NCBI GenBank assembly: GCA_002104985.1
Contig: MCGO01000209.1
Location: 1-64,000 of the forward strand
Direction: 5' to 3'
DNA length: 64,000 nt
Origin: Rhizoclosmatium globosum
Taxonomy: Eukaryota; Chytridiomycota; Chytridiomycetes; Chytridiales; Chytriomycetaceae
How positions within the stretch are numbered: the stretch's first letter is position 1; each line of letters opens with the position of its first letter. A program made the position numbers and the translations under genes. The notes beneath the pieces were generated by a model. That model worked only from the letters and a program-made list of their open reading frames with translations. It was not told where the DNA came from and made no database searches. Of this stretch, positions 35,432-47,057 are shown piece after piece.

Positions 35432-37036
35432 TCAAAAATCCATTTGCACACTTGTGGACACAATCTTTCTCCAATCCACATCCTCATTGGCTCCAATCAG
35501 CCAACACCCACCAACACACAACATCTTCAGCGATGCACACTTTCCAATCTCCTCAACACTTTTAATCCTCAACTCCTGAACATTCAACCACTTCAACCTA
35601 GTCAATTCAGGTATCCACCATAAATCTGAAATCCACGTCCTTGACAGATTCAATTTCTCCAAGTTCCGCATATGCCAGATGGGAGACGCGTCATGTAACC
35701 ATCTGCATCCGGAGACATCCAGGTCCTGCAACTTCTTGAGGGTCGATAACGCACCGATGGAATTCGTGCTGTCAGTACCGCTGAGGTTCAGAACACGCAA
35801 CTCAGTCAAGTTTGAAATCACGTCAACGGCATGTTCAGAGATGGGTGTGTAAGTGAGGTGGAGGGATTTCAAGTTGTTGGATTGGGATACGAGAGGGGAT
35901 AAGTCGTTCACACGTGTGTTGCTTACGTCGAGAGATTCTAAGTTGTGTAGATTGGTGACGAATGAGATAGCTCCGATGTCTGAATGGTCGAGACATAACG
36001 TTTTGAGAGCAATAAGATGTAAGAGTGGAGACGCATCCCTCACTTTGGGGAGTTTGGCAGTGAAGCTTTCCAAGGTGATGGGCAAATTGGGGATAAATTC
36101 GAGATCAGTTATATCCGTATGTGAAACATCAATAGATTTTAACTGACGACAATTGTTGAGGTGTTCCGACAGCTCCAACATGGTAGAATCATCAATAAAG
36201 TACGACTCAGAAACATCGAGAGACTTCAAGCTCGCAAGTCCTCGTATAAACGCAAACTCTTGACACATTGTTCGCTGAATCGAGAGAGTCTCCAATTTGT
36301 CCAGAGTTACCAAGGGAGTTAGGTTCTTGCAATCACCATTATTGTAATTCAGTGAAACTAGATTCGTCAAACCGCCAAGACCTTTCACTGATAATAATTG
36401 ACGTGTTGAACTGATATCTAAGGACTCCAGATTCTTGAGCCCCAGTAAAGGCACAATGCTCTTGATTGGAGTTCCAGAAACGTTTAAATGCGTCAAAGTG
36501 TGCATAGTAGCCAGTGGATCCAGCTCTCTCACGTATGTTTCAGCAATGTTCAGGCTTGTCAAGTGAGGAAACAGAAAGGGAATCGGCAGCACAGACCCCA
36601 ACTCCGAATGGGCAAAGTACGAGCCACTGATGTCCAGGTGAGTCACCATTGTCCGTGGTGTCGACCAGTGGGCCAAGTCAAAGTTGATGCACTTCGCCTC
36701 AATCGAAACAAGGTTCGGAAACACGTTCGCAATCAATTCGGCATCACGCACGTGCTTGGCAGTTCTGTAATTCGACACCGATTCGAGATTGAGACTGAGT
36801 TTGAGAGTTGCGATCGAAGTGGCGGCGTCGGACGAGAACCGCTCTTTGACCAACTCGGATCCAACGTCGGCTTGGGCGACACTCGGCGGAACAACAACTA
36901 CGACCCGGCGAAGGACGCCAAGGCGCAGCGTCGAAAAGGCGGTGAGGCGGCTCGTCGACAAGAGACGGAGAAGGTCCGTGTCGCTCATGTGCTCAGCGAG
37001 GGTGTCCGCGAGAATAAGCAACACTCGAACCTCCAT
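35432..37036 (-). CDS. Leucine-rich repeat protein
   Basis: A single exon of 534 codons starting MEVRVLLILADTLAEHMSDT. The N-terminal 40 residues resemble an F-box-like helix pair (DLLRLLSTSRLTAFSTLRLG). From about residue 110 there are about 15 LRRs of the form LTHLDISGT / LESLDISSTR, ending LKWLNVQELRIKSVEEIGKC. A role as a binding scaffold or ubiquitin-ligase adaptor is possible but not shown. Confidence 0.8.
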   Translation of the reverse strand: MEVRVLLILADTLAEHMSDTDLLRLLSTSRLTAFSTLRLGVLRRVVVVVPPSVAQADVGSELVKERFSSDAATSIATLKLSLNLESVSNYRTAKHVRDAELIANVFPNLVSIEAKCINFDLAHWSTPRTMVTHLDISGSYFAHSELGSVLPIPFLFPHLTSLNIAETYVRELDPLATMHTLTHLNVSGTPIKSIVPLLGLKNLESLDISSTRQLLSVKGLGGLTNLVSLNYNNGDCKNLTPLVTLDKLETLSIQRTMCQEFAFIRGLASLKSLDVSESYFIDDSTMLELSEHLNNCRQLKSIDVSHTDITDLEFIPNLPITLESFTAKLPKVRDASPLLHLIALKTLCLDHSDIGAISFVTNLHNLESLDVSNTRVNDLSPLVSQSNNLKSLHLTYTPISEHAVDVISNLTELRVLNLSGTDSTNSIGALSTLKKLQDLDVSGCRWLHDASPIWHMRNLEKLNLSRTWISDLWWIPELTRLKWLNVQELRIKSVEEIGKCASLKMLCVGGCWLIGANEDVDWRKIVSTSVQMDF

Positions 37037-37056
37037 TTGATTACTCTTTTATTGCG

Positions 37057-38246
37057 TTAAACCTTTAGGCTTCCCACTAGCCAGTCCACTGCTACGTCCT
37101 CGGAAATGACATACCCTATTCTCCCAAACAGCGGAATACTAGCAGCATTATCAGTTTGTGTATAACAATGCGGCACCAGCGAATTAAATTCTACTGGATT
37201 CTGCAGATCCACATAAGGGAGGCCTAACGTATCCAACACGGCAGTGGCAGCAGGCGACGTGAAAAAGTCGCGATATGCCTTTGTCGCCGCAGCAGTACAA
37301 TAAACTGCGAGTCCTTTACGACGATACAAAGGCATGGTCCAATTCAAGCCAATGGAGAATCCGAGGTGTACAAGGCACCAAGATACAGGTCTAAATCACA
37401 TAAGAAATTAGAGGATTGAATCCAGAAACTCAAAACTTACGGAAGAGTCCCTAAATCGTCCGGTACAGACGAATCTAAACTCTCCAAAGCCCTTACAACG
37501 CGCCCCAATCCACCCACCGTCTCATCCATCATAATTCATTCAATATATGGACGATAATATGGATACTTGTTGTTATTCGTGATTGTGTCAATGTCTCCAA
37601 CCCTCATACGATCCAACACAAAAGCCTCGTTACCCACAACAAATCGTGTCCCAATCGGAAGTGAAAGCTGGTTCAGGTGGTCCAAGGCCTTTTGATCAAC
37701 CACAAGCTTTCCTTCAGACTCTGTTGTAGCGGTAAACACCAATGCATTATGGGGCAGACATTCGAGAGTCAGGTCGAAAAGTAGTTTGACGGCTGGTATG
37801 TATCGCTTCTCAAGAAACCCGATGAATATCTGGGATGGATCTATTGGTGAGTCTGGGAGTGAAGCTGCGAACTGCGCTACTTGGAGAAAAACTGACTGGA
37901 TGAAAGGGGATACTGGGTCCTGACAAAGAGGAGAAGTTGAGTCAAACCAGAACTCGGTGTATGTTCTTTGACGACTTCTTGTGTTGAGAATTACAAATGC
38001 TATGCTCTCTGAGAGTAGAACAGGAGCCGACTCGCTTACTGTCTGGGAAGTAGCGTTTGATGAGAAGGCGAGAATGTGGCGGCCATCAGGTTCTTGCAAT
38101 GGATGAGAGTTTTTGAAGTAGTTGTAGACCAAATAGCTGAGAAAGCCGAGGGGGAAAGGAGTTGGAGAAACTGTTTTGGCTTTCACGATACTGACAATCT
38201 GAGCCAGGTTGTCGTTGGTAGCATCATAACGAGAGAAGGTTGTCAT
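37057..38246 (-). CDS. GNAT-type N-acetyltransferase (GLYAT/FR47-like) with in-frame TGA
   Basis: The first exon starts MTTFSRYDATNDNLAQIV at 38246. It resembles the N-terminal half of glycine-N-acyltransferase-like GNATs. The C-terminal exon (37057-37380) has the acetyl-CoA-binding region LGFSIGLNWTMPLYRRKGLA and the final YTQTDNAASIPLFGRIGYV. Between them the frame is broken only by TGA at 37536-37538; the sequence after it (IMMDETVGGLGRVVRALESL) continues in the same frame to a good donor. This is either a base error, a nonsense mutation or readthrough. The substrate is unknown. Confidence 0.65.
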
Positions 38247-38387
38247 TTTTGGACAGTTTCAAATGCTTCGATTCGAAATCTGAAAAACTGTCAACTTCTG
38301 CTTACATCAGCCTCATAGAAAGTCTGATATCACCCACAATCACAAATGACCCAAAACTTGTTCAACAATTGCAAATTAATCACACTC

Positions 38388-39400
38388 TCAATTGTCGAAT
38401 ATGAAAACATTCATAGCCTTCCTTGCTCGAATTCCCCACACTAGCCCTGCTTTCTGAGAAACCCATTCGACTTGGATCTGACGTTTCCTTTCCATATCTT
38501 GAACTATCTTACGAATATCAACGCATTCAACAACTGCTCCAAATCCACGGCCCCGTTGTTCAATCGGCCAAACGTGAAGTTCAAATTCACTTATCGTCTG
38601 CAACCGTAAAACACAAGACCAGGTCCAAACAGAAACGCGAGCATCCAAATCACAGTATCGCTTCGGGACTCCAAGCAGAATACGGACTTGCAGAGTAATA
38701 AAGAAAGAATACTTGACGTCAAGAGTCCAAGCAGATACGCAAGATGAGTGCGCTGACCGAGTTGTAAAAGAGAACATGGATGTGCAGCATACCATTTTAC
38801 AGATTCAAGCTCAACAGCGAGTTTTGGAGATAGTTGCTGGACAGTTGGATGACGTTCTGTGACAAGGAATGCCAGGAGATGCGATGACATTGGCAGTGTA
38901 GTGTTTGTTTCCCTTTTATGTAATGATGCCGGGAATGCTCCAGGAAGAAGTGATTCTTGAGAGTCAAGGGTTTGTGTGTTACTGTTTGAAAAGACTTGTT
39001 TATGAGAACGAATGGCAAGTATGAGGCACAGGCACGAATAACTGAAGAATGTAAGAACACCGAAGCTGACTGCTAACTGGGTGCCTGGTGCTTTAACTGT
39101 GACTTGGTAGGCGGTTGTGAGGGCGAATAAGGCTGCAAGAGATAAGAGACCAAGTACAGCATAAGATATCAATTGATTGATTCCAGTTAGTTTAGAGACG
39201 ACCAACGGATCGCAGGAGACGCTTGGGTTACGGGCTTAGCGCTTTGAGAAGTGGCATTTAAACTCATACCTCGTCGACTCAAGCCTGAGAATATCATCAT
39301 CACTTTCTACATTCAAAACCGCAGCAGTATATCCGTCACTTCTCCGTGATGATGAGGTCGGGAAAGCACCAATGAGCAGTGGTTGTCTTTCTTGATTCAT
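38388..39400 (-). CDS. Hypothetical multi-pass membrane protein
   Basis: The first exon is MNQERQPLLIGAFPTSSSRR from 39400, spliced near 39213-39270 into a membrane region. Helices include SYAVLGLLSLAALFALTTAY, AVSFGVLTFFSYSCLCLILA, HLAYLLGLLTSSILSLLLCK and TVIWMLAFLFGPGLVFY. The frame then needs one extra base near 38602 (TT for TTT) to continue into QTISEFELHVWPIEQRGRGF and ERKRQIQVEWVSQKAGLVWG, ending at 38388. No family recognised. Confidence 0.55.
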
Positions 39401-39438
39401 TTTTCTCACTTTATTACTTCAGGTTCTTTTTTTACTTA

Positions 39439-41801
39439 TTACCGACTCGGCGTCATTTTCGACGCGTTTGGTGGGATAGGTGGGGGCAGCACCGATGTCT
39501 TCTGTTGCTGTGGAGCTGCTGATTTGGGACGACCATTCGATGGGGGTTGTCCGTTCGATGGAGGTTGTGGAGTTGCTGGAGGCTTTGCAACCACAGAGTA
39601 TTTGATGCTTGAACTTTGTTGTACTTGTTTCACGGGAGAGGTGGGAGGAACAGGTGGTGGAACTGCAACTTTCCCCTTCAATTGAGCCAATGCATCCCCA
39701 ATTGCCGCGATGGCTCTTTGATCCATCATATCCTTCGCATAAAATAGAGCCTTTGAATAAACTTTAACAGCAGCATCATATTTTTGCTGTCGGACTGTTA
39801 TTATTGATTTAGAACAGGTGTCGGAGAAACATGATGAAGTCACCTTCAACTTGCCCAATAAGCACCAGCGCGTTCAAACACCACCGTTGGTCTTTAAGCT
39901 GTTGTGCGACTTTCAAACCAGCAATTCCCATCGCTTTCGCCTTCTCATCCCGTCCCATTTCCAAATGACATCTTCCAATGTCATGATACAACCATGCTCT
40001 TTCCAAGCTTGGTGCTGCAGTCACTGGCGCAGTCGAAGCAGACGATGGAGCGGACGGAATAGTGGTTGTTGTCGTGTCATCCTCAGGTGGAGAAACCACT
40101 GTGGGAGGGGCAGGTGCAGTCACGACGGGAACAAGTAACTTCTTTTCAAACGCAGCAATAGCGTCATCGAATCTTCGCAATTTCACACAGATACGTCCCA
40201 TATTCCCAAGTGCACGGGATATGCATTCGGGTAGGTCTTTTGCCTTACAATGCTGCAAATCTGTTTGGAAAATATCAGTTATTAGGAGAGGCAGTGAAGG
40301 CCAAAGAAACCTTTTCGATAGAATTGCATGGCTTGTGGTAGGCATCCCAAATCCATATAAATGTTTCCAATCATACTCGTTACATCCGAAATATTCTTTT
40401 CGCGGTTTGGAAGATTATTAATATCGCCAGTCAGACGTGTCAAAAGGCTTCGAGCGGCTTGAAGGGCTCGATGATGGTCCCCCTTCTCCATCGCTGAATT
40501 CCCCTTGTTTTAAATGTACGCTCAAAATATTACCAGCACATACATAGTGTAACGACATTCATTGACGCGTTCACATACTTTTCCGCTTCAGCTGTGAACC
40601 GGTTTCTCTTGTAATCACTGCTCTTTCCTCGTGACTTGACTCCACCACCGGCTTTTGGGTTTTGTGCATCGAGAACAGCTTGAGCTTCTCGCGCCTTATG
40701 TTCGACGCCTTTTTCTTCGATCAGGGCTCTGTTTCGAGCTGCACATTCCCAGAAATTAGATTATGAAACAAAAATGAAAAAAGGAAGCATCCACACCTGA
40801 AATAACGCGCTCTTTTGCTGGTGAACGCTCCTTCTTTCTAGCGTATATTGGCTTTTGCTGTCTCCAGAACTCTGTACGGGTTTCCAGGTAATGAAGGCAT
40901 CCTTTCACAAGATTCATTATTCCGTTATTTGGATTATGTTCAAAGTCTATCCAAGTTAACAAAGTTTGAGAATTCGAAATCATTATAAGAAGTATGAAAA
41001 TTACCTTTATCCGTTAAAAATATCTCGAGGTATTCTTTGTCAGGATACAACTCGCCTAACAAGTGTTTCGAGTTTTTAGCCGACATTGGAACTTCCTTTT
41101 TTGCAGCATGAGCTGGTACTGCATGAGTTGCGCCTTTGGGACCTGTCGCATGTGCCACGATAATTTGCCCGTCTTCTGTAATCTTAATTCCTGGCGGAGC
41201 TTGAACTTTGTAATCCTTTGGATCTACCCAAGACAGATTACAATCAAACACGTAAGTATACAGGAAAACATACTTCCAATAGAGTTATCAATCGCTTCTC
41301 GCGCCTTCTGAATCCCTAATCGAAATTCATCAAGTTCAGGACGAAGCTTATTCCCGCGATGGTAAAACACGAGCGCCATTTCAAAGTCTCCTTTCGCATA
41401 TAGGGCTTCTGCTTTTTGAAAGACCCCCTGTAAAAGACGCGATTTTAGAATGAACACTTCTCAACATAGGTGAGTCACAATTTTACCCTAAAGAACAGAA
41501 TATCGCCCTTCAAAGATAAGTTTGCATCTTCTAACGCCTTTTCGGAGTCTCCTAGTTGGAGGTAACACTTTGATCGGGCAACGAGACAGTTTTTGTCATC
41601 AAGTTTCATGGCAAGTGCCTGACGAAAACGCGTTTGTTAGATCAAGCGACGATATTTGAAACAATGTACTTTTGTGTATGCGATGATTGCTTTCTTGTAA
41701 TCTCCTTGCTTTGCAAGGATATCTCCTTCTGCGTAGAGACTTTGGAAGCTGGAGACGGGCTCCTTTGGCTCGTCCTCGTCGCTACTGTCATCTCGTCCCA
41801 T
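39439..41801 (-). CDS. ODAD4: Outer dynein arm docking complex subunit 4 (ODAD4/TTC25-like)
   Basis: A TPR protein of motile cilia that helps attach outer dynein arms. It starts MGRDDSSDEDEPKEPVSSFQ at 41801. TPRs follow: YAEGDILAKQGDYKKAIIAY, DKNCLVARSKCYLQLGDSEK and KAEALYAKGDFEMALVFYHR. Then LRPELDEFRLGIQKAREAID, HLLGELYPDKEYLEIFLTDK and the distinctive RTEFWRQQKPIYARKKERSP match TTC25. A second TPR block lies at 39690-40490 (ALGNMGRICVKLRRFDDAIA, AWLYHDIGRCHLEMGRDEKA). The C terminus is Pro/Gln-rich. At least nine exons. It implies a flagellated zoospore. Confidence 0.85.
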
Positions 41802-42301
41802 TTGTAATATCCCAAGATTTGATTATATGGTTCTGTGCTGGGAGTTGGACTGTATTAAATTCCGTATTCAATCTGATTATCTGGAACGCTTTGAAGTTCA
41901 GGAGAGTAGTTCAGGAGTCCGATTCAAAGAAAAGAAGTCAGCGGCAATACTTGTAGCAGTGATCAATCAACAATCAATGGTTCCAAGAAGGATGCAGGTC
42001 GAAAGCTGCTTCAAGATGAATTGTCAGATTCAGGTATGAGTTTGTCACTCAATTTACTGCGTCATGGCCCTTAAAACCGCCACCTACGTTAACAGATGGC
42101 ATATGAATTGGTGCTCTTTCTTTCTTGGGATACGCACTGCAACTTCTGAATCCAGAACCGAAAACGGTTGGCACAAACAACAAGACAACCCGCGGGATCT
42201 ATTTTAGAATGATATCTTATATTGTAAAACCCAAATACTTTACTCCTTGTCCCCAATACACTCGCATCTTTGCATACCAATCGATCCATGATACTAAACA
42301 A
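41802..42301. other. Intergenic, no gene seen
   Basis: Between the ODAD4 start and the casein kinase stop. Short frames only, with no domain or conserved motif; it probably holds the ODAD4 promoter. Confidence 0.6.
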
Positions 42302-43878
42302 TCAATCGTCACCAAAGATATCTTCGTCCATACCATTATTCCCCTCACCAGGACCTGTCCCAGAATCTCCTCGATCAACACCCACTTCCATCCGCCGATC
42401 CACAATTCCAATTCCAGCACCCATATCAACACCCTCCTTCCACCTCAACCATCCCATTCTAGGACCAGTAACCGCCTTCTCAGAAACCTTGAACCCAAAG
42501 ATTCGAGGAACGTAGACGCGGTAGTTTGGCAACCGAGAGAGTTGGTTTGGTTGCGGCTCGTCCGGGTCGGTCACTTGCTGTTGCTGTGGTGTTGAAGCCG
42601 AGTTTCGTGATGGAGTCAGGACAGGTGGGATGAGTTGTGGGTATGTGTTGTACAGGAGGTGTGGGAATGTTGTTCCAAAGAAGGCGCCGTCAATGTTTTG
42701 GAATTTGGCCTGTGGTGTTTGTGTGATGTTAGCTTTAGTATAACCCTCTTTCACATTCGTCCTGCTCTCATGGTTTCAATTGGTGGCATTAAGATCCGCT
42801 CGTTCCTCGCTCCGCGTTCACTATGTTCGCTCCATGGTTTCACCCCATAGTATGAAAGCTTCGCTCATTCTTCGCTACGCGGGCTTCATCTGACGGCATT
42901 GAGTTCCGCTCGTTCCTCGCTCTGAGTACATACCTCACGAGGGTGATACAAATCACAACATCTAACACAAAACATTTTGACAGTATCAACAGAAGGCTGG
43001 TCAGACCGACCACAAGGAAGCACAGGAGCCCCACCACACCCTTCACGAGGACAAGCACCGAATTCGGCTTCAGCCAACCGATCCGCCATGACGCCAAGAC
43101 CACCTTTCGTCAAAAGAAAGCGCTGATGAATGAGACCATAGAGCATTTCGGCGGAAGATTCAATGAGAGAGAGTTGGGCGGGGGTAGGTTGAGGGTCGAG
43201 TTCCAAATCCAGAATCATGTCGAGGGCTTCATTGTACAAGAGAACAAGCGTGTTGAGACCAGTCAGGTTAAAGTCGTCCTTGATGAAATCTTCGGGGACC
43301 TCAATAAAGAATTCGTGGCCTGGCAAGGAGCAGTACCAATAAATCCACGAGACGGCGGATGATTCACCTGAACTTGAATCTGATGATTCCGAGTCTGTCG
43401 TAACGATGTTTTAGCAAACAAAGCAAGGAATAACGAAGGGTGCATCGCATGGGTTGTTTTTCAACCAACCTTCCACAAATTCATCCTCCTCCTCCTCATC
43501 GTCGTCATCGTCAGCATTTCCATCCTGACCACCCATCCCGCCAAAGATGTCGCCATCGCGCAGGGACAGGGCATTGTTGTTTTGGGTTGTTGAGTTATTG
43601 TTTTGGTTTGAGTTGGATTGGAGCTGTGACCAGCGGGCGTTTGAGGCAGAGTTGTTTGACGATGCGGATTTGAATTGCGGCCGAGTTAAAAATGAACTGA
43701 GTTTTGGTTGTTGTTGTTTCGAAGATTGTTGTTGTTTTGAAGGTGGTTCTGCGAGGGCCGCTGCGACAAGAAGGTCAAAGTCACGTGCGTCAACTTCCAT
43801 TTGACGGCTTGGAATTGTGGCTTCGAATTGGTGGTGGTGGTGGTGGTGGTGGTGGTGTGGGAGGGCGGCCGGTGACAT
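42302..43878 (-). CDS. CKB1: Casein kinase 2 regulatory (beta) subunit with long N-terminal extension
   Basis: The core is classical CK2 beta: SAVSWIYWYCSLPGHEFFIE, VPEDFIKDDFNLTGLN and the ARYGLIHxRFxLT-equivalent LYGLIHQRFLLTKGGLGVM. The zinc ribbon is CPREGCGGAPVLPC ... CVRCCDLYHPRE, and the next exon has AFFGTTFPHLLYNTYP and YRVYVPRIFGFKVSE. The first exon from 43878 adds about 140 residues not found in typical CK2 beta: MSPAALP, a run of nine His, Gln/Asn-rich tracts, then an acidic stretch (DDDDDEEEEDEFVE). It is joined by a GAAG|GTTGGT donor and ACAG|AC acceptor that make an Asp codon. The tail is Gly/Asp-rich. Confidence 0.88.
42786..42925. repeat. Short direct repeats inside a CK2 beta intron
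   Basis: The intron at about 42714-42932 is over 200 nt, long for this window. It contains two copies of a word like GGCATTNAGNTCCGCTCG followed by TTCCTCGCTC (near 42786 and 42896). Related CTCGCTAC and TTCGCTC words lie between them. Confidence 0.6.
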
Positions 43879-43932
43879 TGCTCTCGTTCTTTGGTGGTTT
43901 GCGTTTTGAAAGCAAAGGAAGAAGTTGTTGAA

Positions 43933-44735
43933 ATGGACTCTTGAACGAACTCAAGCTGCTCATCCTGCTCTGGATTCCTCAGCCACGCGTGTTTAAATAC
44001 CGGAGGCTATCTCGCGCCTTTAATTACATGATCACTTCGAAACAGTTTATCCTCAAAAGCAGAGCTATCCACTCCAAACCAGATTTGACGATTGACGAGA
44101 AGAATTGGTGCATTTCTCGCTGGTTTGCCATGCCTCCAGCGTCGCAATCAGGTTACGCAGCTGCCATCCTATCATACCGTTCAAATTTGGAACTCAGCTT
44201 TCACCAGAAAGCCAGCGCCTTTCGTCCCATACCTTCATCCATAGGACAATTGACCGATCTCACTTCTCTAATACTTGAAGGCTGCATACTAAAAGGCCCG
44301 ATTCCGGTTGAATTGTTCACATTGACCAACCTGGAAACAATCAAGTTCGATCACAATGAACTCATTGGCACAATTAGCCCCCTTATTGGCAATCTCGTTA
44401 ACCTGCGATCCCTTTCTTTCTATCAAAATCATCTTGTTGGTGGGGTTCCTAATGAAATTAGTCAATGTAGTAAACTGGAATATCTCAACGTGAGTTACAA
44501 CTTTCTCACAGAGACCATACCAGACTCCATCGGCCGACTGAGTTGCCTTCACACCTTATCTTTCCATTTTCAAACTGTAGAAGACTATGTTGTTGTGAGG
44601 CAATTGCCTCTTATTCCCGCCCTCTCGCAACTAACATCGTTGAAGGTGTTTCATTGCAACAATCCTGACGATGTGGAAGCAATTCGAAAATATTTACCAA
44701 ACTTCAATATGGAATATGACAATCTAAGCTTTTAG
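43933..44735 (+). CDS. F-box-like leucine-rich repeat protein
   Basis: The frame NELKLLILLWIPQPRVFKYR, RLSRAFNYMITSKQF resembles an F-box. LRRs of the plant/fungal type follow (SIGQLTDLTSLILEGCILKG, PIPVELFTLTNLETIKFDHN, LIGNLVNLRSLSFYQNHLVG, LEYLNVSYNFLTETIPDS). The frame lacks an ATG upstream. The ATG at 43933 joins it only if TT at 43941-43942 is read as TTT, giving MDSLNELK. Otherwise the first Met is internal. Stop at 44735. Confidence 0.7.
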
Positions 44736-44915
44736 GCGATTCAGAAAATGATGAAATAAAGATGAAGTATCTTGATGTCAACAACTGGACCATCTGTACC
44801 TTTCACACAGTACAAATAAACAGAAGAAGACGAGAAAAGAAAGAGAAGAACATTCCAGTGATTAGATTTCATTTTACAAAAATAGCTTGAAACAGAGACG
44901 TCGGCATCGCACAAG

Positions 44916-46009
44916 ATGTCAAACATCTCTTCCTTCCTCCCACTCCTCATATGCACATTCCTTGGCGGTCTTGCCTTTGAAAACGGTCTTCATGGCATAT
45001 GGCGAGCAGCGGACCTCATACGAACACAAACCAACAATACAACTGCAAAACTCATTTTCGCTTGCAACCTCGTGATCCTTACTGACGTGGCAGTGTATCA
45101 ATGGTCGAATATGTCTGTTTCGAATACTTGTTATCCGGTTTCGTTTGCTGGCGAGGCGTTGTATCATGTGTTCATGTGTATCTTTGGTAAGCTTTTGGAG
45201 TTTAAGTCAGCATTGAGCTTTATTGGCAATAGAGCATTACGTTGAAACCAGAAACTGGAAGCTCCATATGGGAAAATAGGGGCTCAGACAGTCCCGGATA
45301 ACAGAGAGAGCTGTCTTGGCGATCATCATCATCGCAGACTCTCACTGATCCATATACTCAAACATCTTTCACACTCACAGATATCTTCCTTCTTTTCAAG
45401 ACATGGTATATTCTCGATAGGAAGACCTGGTTCCTGATTGTTTCCATCATTTTCATATTGAACCGAATAGGATGGGGTGCAGTAGAATCGTATAGGTCGT
45501 ATGGATTATGGGATCAAGATTCAGATTCCTGTAAATGGATTGCAAATGTGGATATGATGACTGGGTAAGTCCTCAGTTTTTCTGTGTGTAAAACTTATTG
45601 ATTCACATTTCGATCGCAGAGTGTATGCGTCTGATATCGCGATTGATTTACTTGCAACGATTTCAACGCTGATAGAGAGCCGAAGGTACGCCGAAAGCGA
45701 GTTCAAGCAATTCTTCCAAATCATGGTTTTGGAAAACTGTACGTTTCCTTCGATTACGCTGGCGCAAACTAACAGGTTCTTATGTACTTAGTGATTCGAT
45801 CAGCTTTGAGTATGGCAGTAACAATATTTGGACTTTGTTCTGTTTGGCAAGGCGATGAGACTGCAACGATGCAGTTCATTTTCTTTAGTATACAGACATA
45901 TGTGATTTGTCATTTACTCAATAGTGAGCATTATTGGTTGAAATTGAGGACCGCAGCTGTCCCTGAAGAGTTTAAGGAGGTCACGGTTGACTCAGAGCTA
46001 CAAACTTAA
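44916..46009 (+). CDS. Hypothetical seven-helix-type membrane protein
   Basis: Starts MSNISSFLPLLICTFLGGLA. Exons continue through KLIFACNLVILTDVAVYQWS, DIFLLFKTWYILDRKTWFLI, VYASDIAIDLLATISTLIES and LVIRSALSMAVTIFGLCSVW, ending EVTVDSELQT at 46009. Introns lie at about 45187-45380, 45567-45620 and 45740-45790. About six or seven membrane helices and a short cytosolic tail. No family motif recognised. Confidence 0.6.
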
Positions 46010-46217
46010 TATCAGCAACCAATAAATAAAATATTTAGAATGTTAAAATGTCGATAAATGGGATATGAAGCTGTTCCAGAAATTAAGTAGTATAATTAGA
46101 AACAAGTTTTCTCACATTCAGTGAAAGACTACATTCCGGCCCTCATCAAACACAGTAAGTTAAAGGTGGATTCATTCTAACTTCCTTACTTCTAATCGTA
46201 TTCCAAAGAGAAGGCGA

Positions 46218-46898
46218 ATGTTTTATCTTTTCCAGAACCTGAACCCCTTCCGCTTATGGCGACCACTCCAACGCAAAGGCAGTGACTTGGAATCCACCGC
46301 CCTGACAGCGCTCCTTACACCAACTGCCATTAATACTGAACAGCCTCAACTATTTACTTCACCAGAGTCCAAAGAAAAAGGACGTTGCTGGTGCTGTTGG
46401 GAAACAGCCGACACACCTTCCAACGCTTTGATCCGCGTCTGTCTCGGTTGCAAAGACCCAGACTTGCAATGGATCCACCAAACATGCGTCGACAGTTTCA
46501 TTACGGCTTTACCAGACGCTGTTGACCCGTCCACGAACGCCGTTATGGAGAAGCGTGTATTCAAGTGCACACGCTGTGCTGAGACTTACAACGTGAAAGA
46601 GACTGAAACGTCACGAGTGTACGTTATTGCGACGGACAACAATTTACGGGCCGTGTTTCTTATTATGACGCTGTGCATGAGTATAATCAATTATTGCTCG
46701 ATATCGATTTTGGTTGAGAATTGGGGGACTGGGCGTATTATTATTGATGGTGGGTTTGTGAAGGTGAATAGCAGTTTGTTCTGCGGGATCGTGTTGGGGA
46801 TTAGTTGGTGGTTTGCACTTGAAACTATGTGGTTATTGTGGCATCATGCTGGAGGAAGGATGATTCGGAAGGTGGAAGCTGTTGCAGTTGAAGAATGA
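46218..46898 (+). CDS. RING-CH (MARCH-type) membrane E3 ubiquitin ligase
   Basis: A single exon of 226 codons. The RING-variant zinc site is C4HC3: CWCCWE, CLGCKDPDLQWIHQTCVDSF and FKCTRCAETYNV. Two membrane helices follow (AVFLIMTLCMSIINYCSISI and LFCGIVLGISWWFALETMWL). This architecture places the RING on the cytosolic side to ubiquitinate membrane proteins. Confidence 0.85.
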   Translation: MFYLFQNLNPFRLWRPLQRKGSDLESTALTALLTPTAINTEQPQLFTSPESKEKGRCWCCWETADTPSNALIRVCLGCKDPDLQWIHQTCVDSFITALPDAVDPSTNAVMEKRVFKCTRCAETYNVKETETSRVYVIATDNNLRAVFLIMTLCMSIINYCSISILVENWGTGRIIIDGGFVKVNSSLFCGIVLGISWWFALETMWLLWHHAGGRMIRKVEAVAVEE

Positions 46899-47057
46899 GA
46901 TTAAGTGTGGCACCTGATAATACAATTGAAATTGTGTGCACGATACAACGCCTTATATATCAACCTTGAAAGCTCGTAGTGTCAATTCAAGTTGAAGTCC
47001 TTGATTCAACTTTAAGTGGTTTCTGGTTGGGTGGCGGCCAAAAAGCGTTTCTGAAAC

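Noticed and set aside
39383..39685. Gly-rich plus-strand frame
   Set aside because: Antisense to the Pro/Gln-rich C terminus of the ODAD4-like gene.
43820..43860. Nine-His run suggestive of an affinity tag or vector contamination
   Set aside because: It lies in an exon whose splice donor restores the CK2 beta frame, is flanked by native sequence on both sides, and is encoded by a simple trinucleotide run; no vector sequence is nearby.
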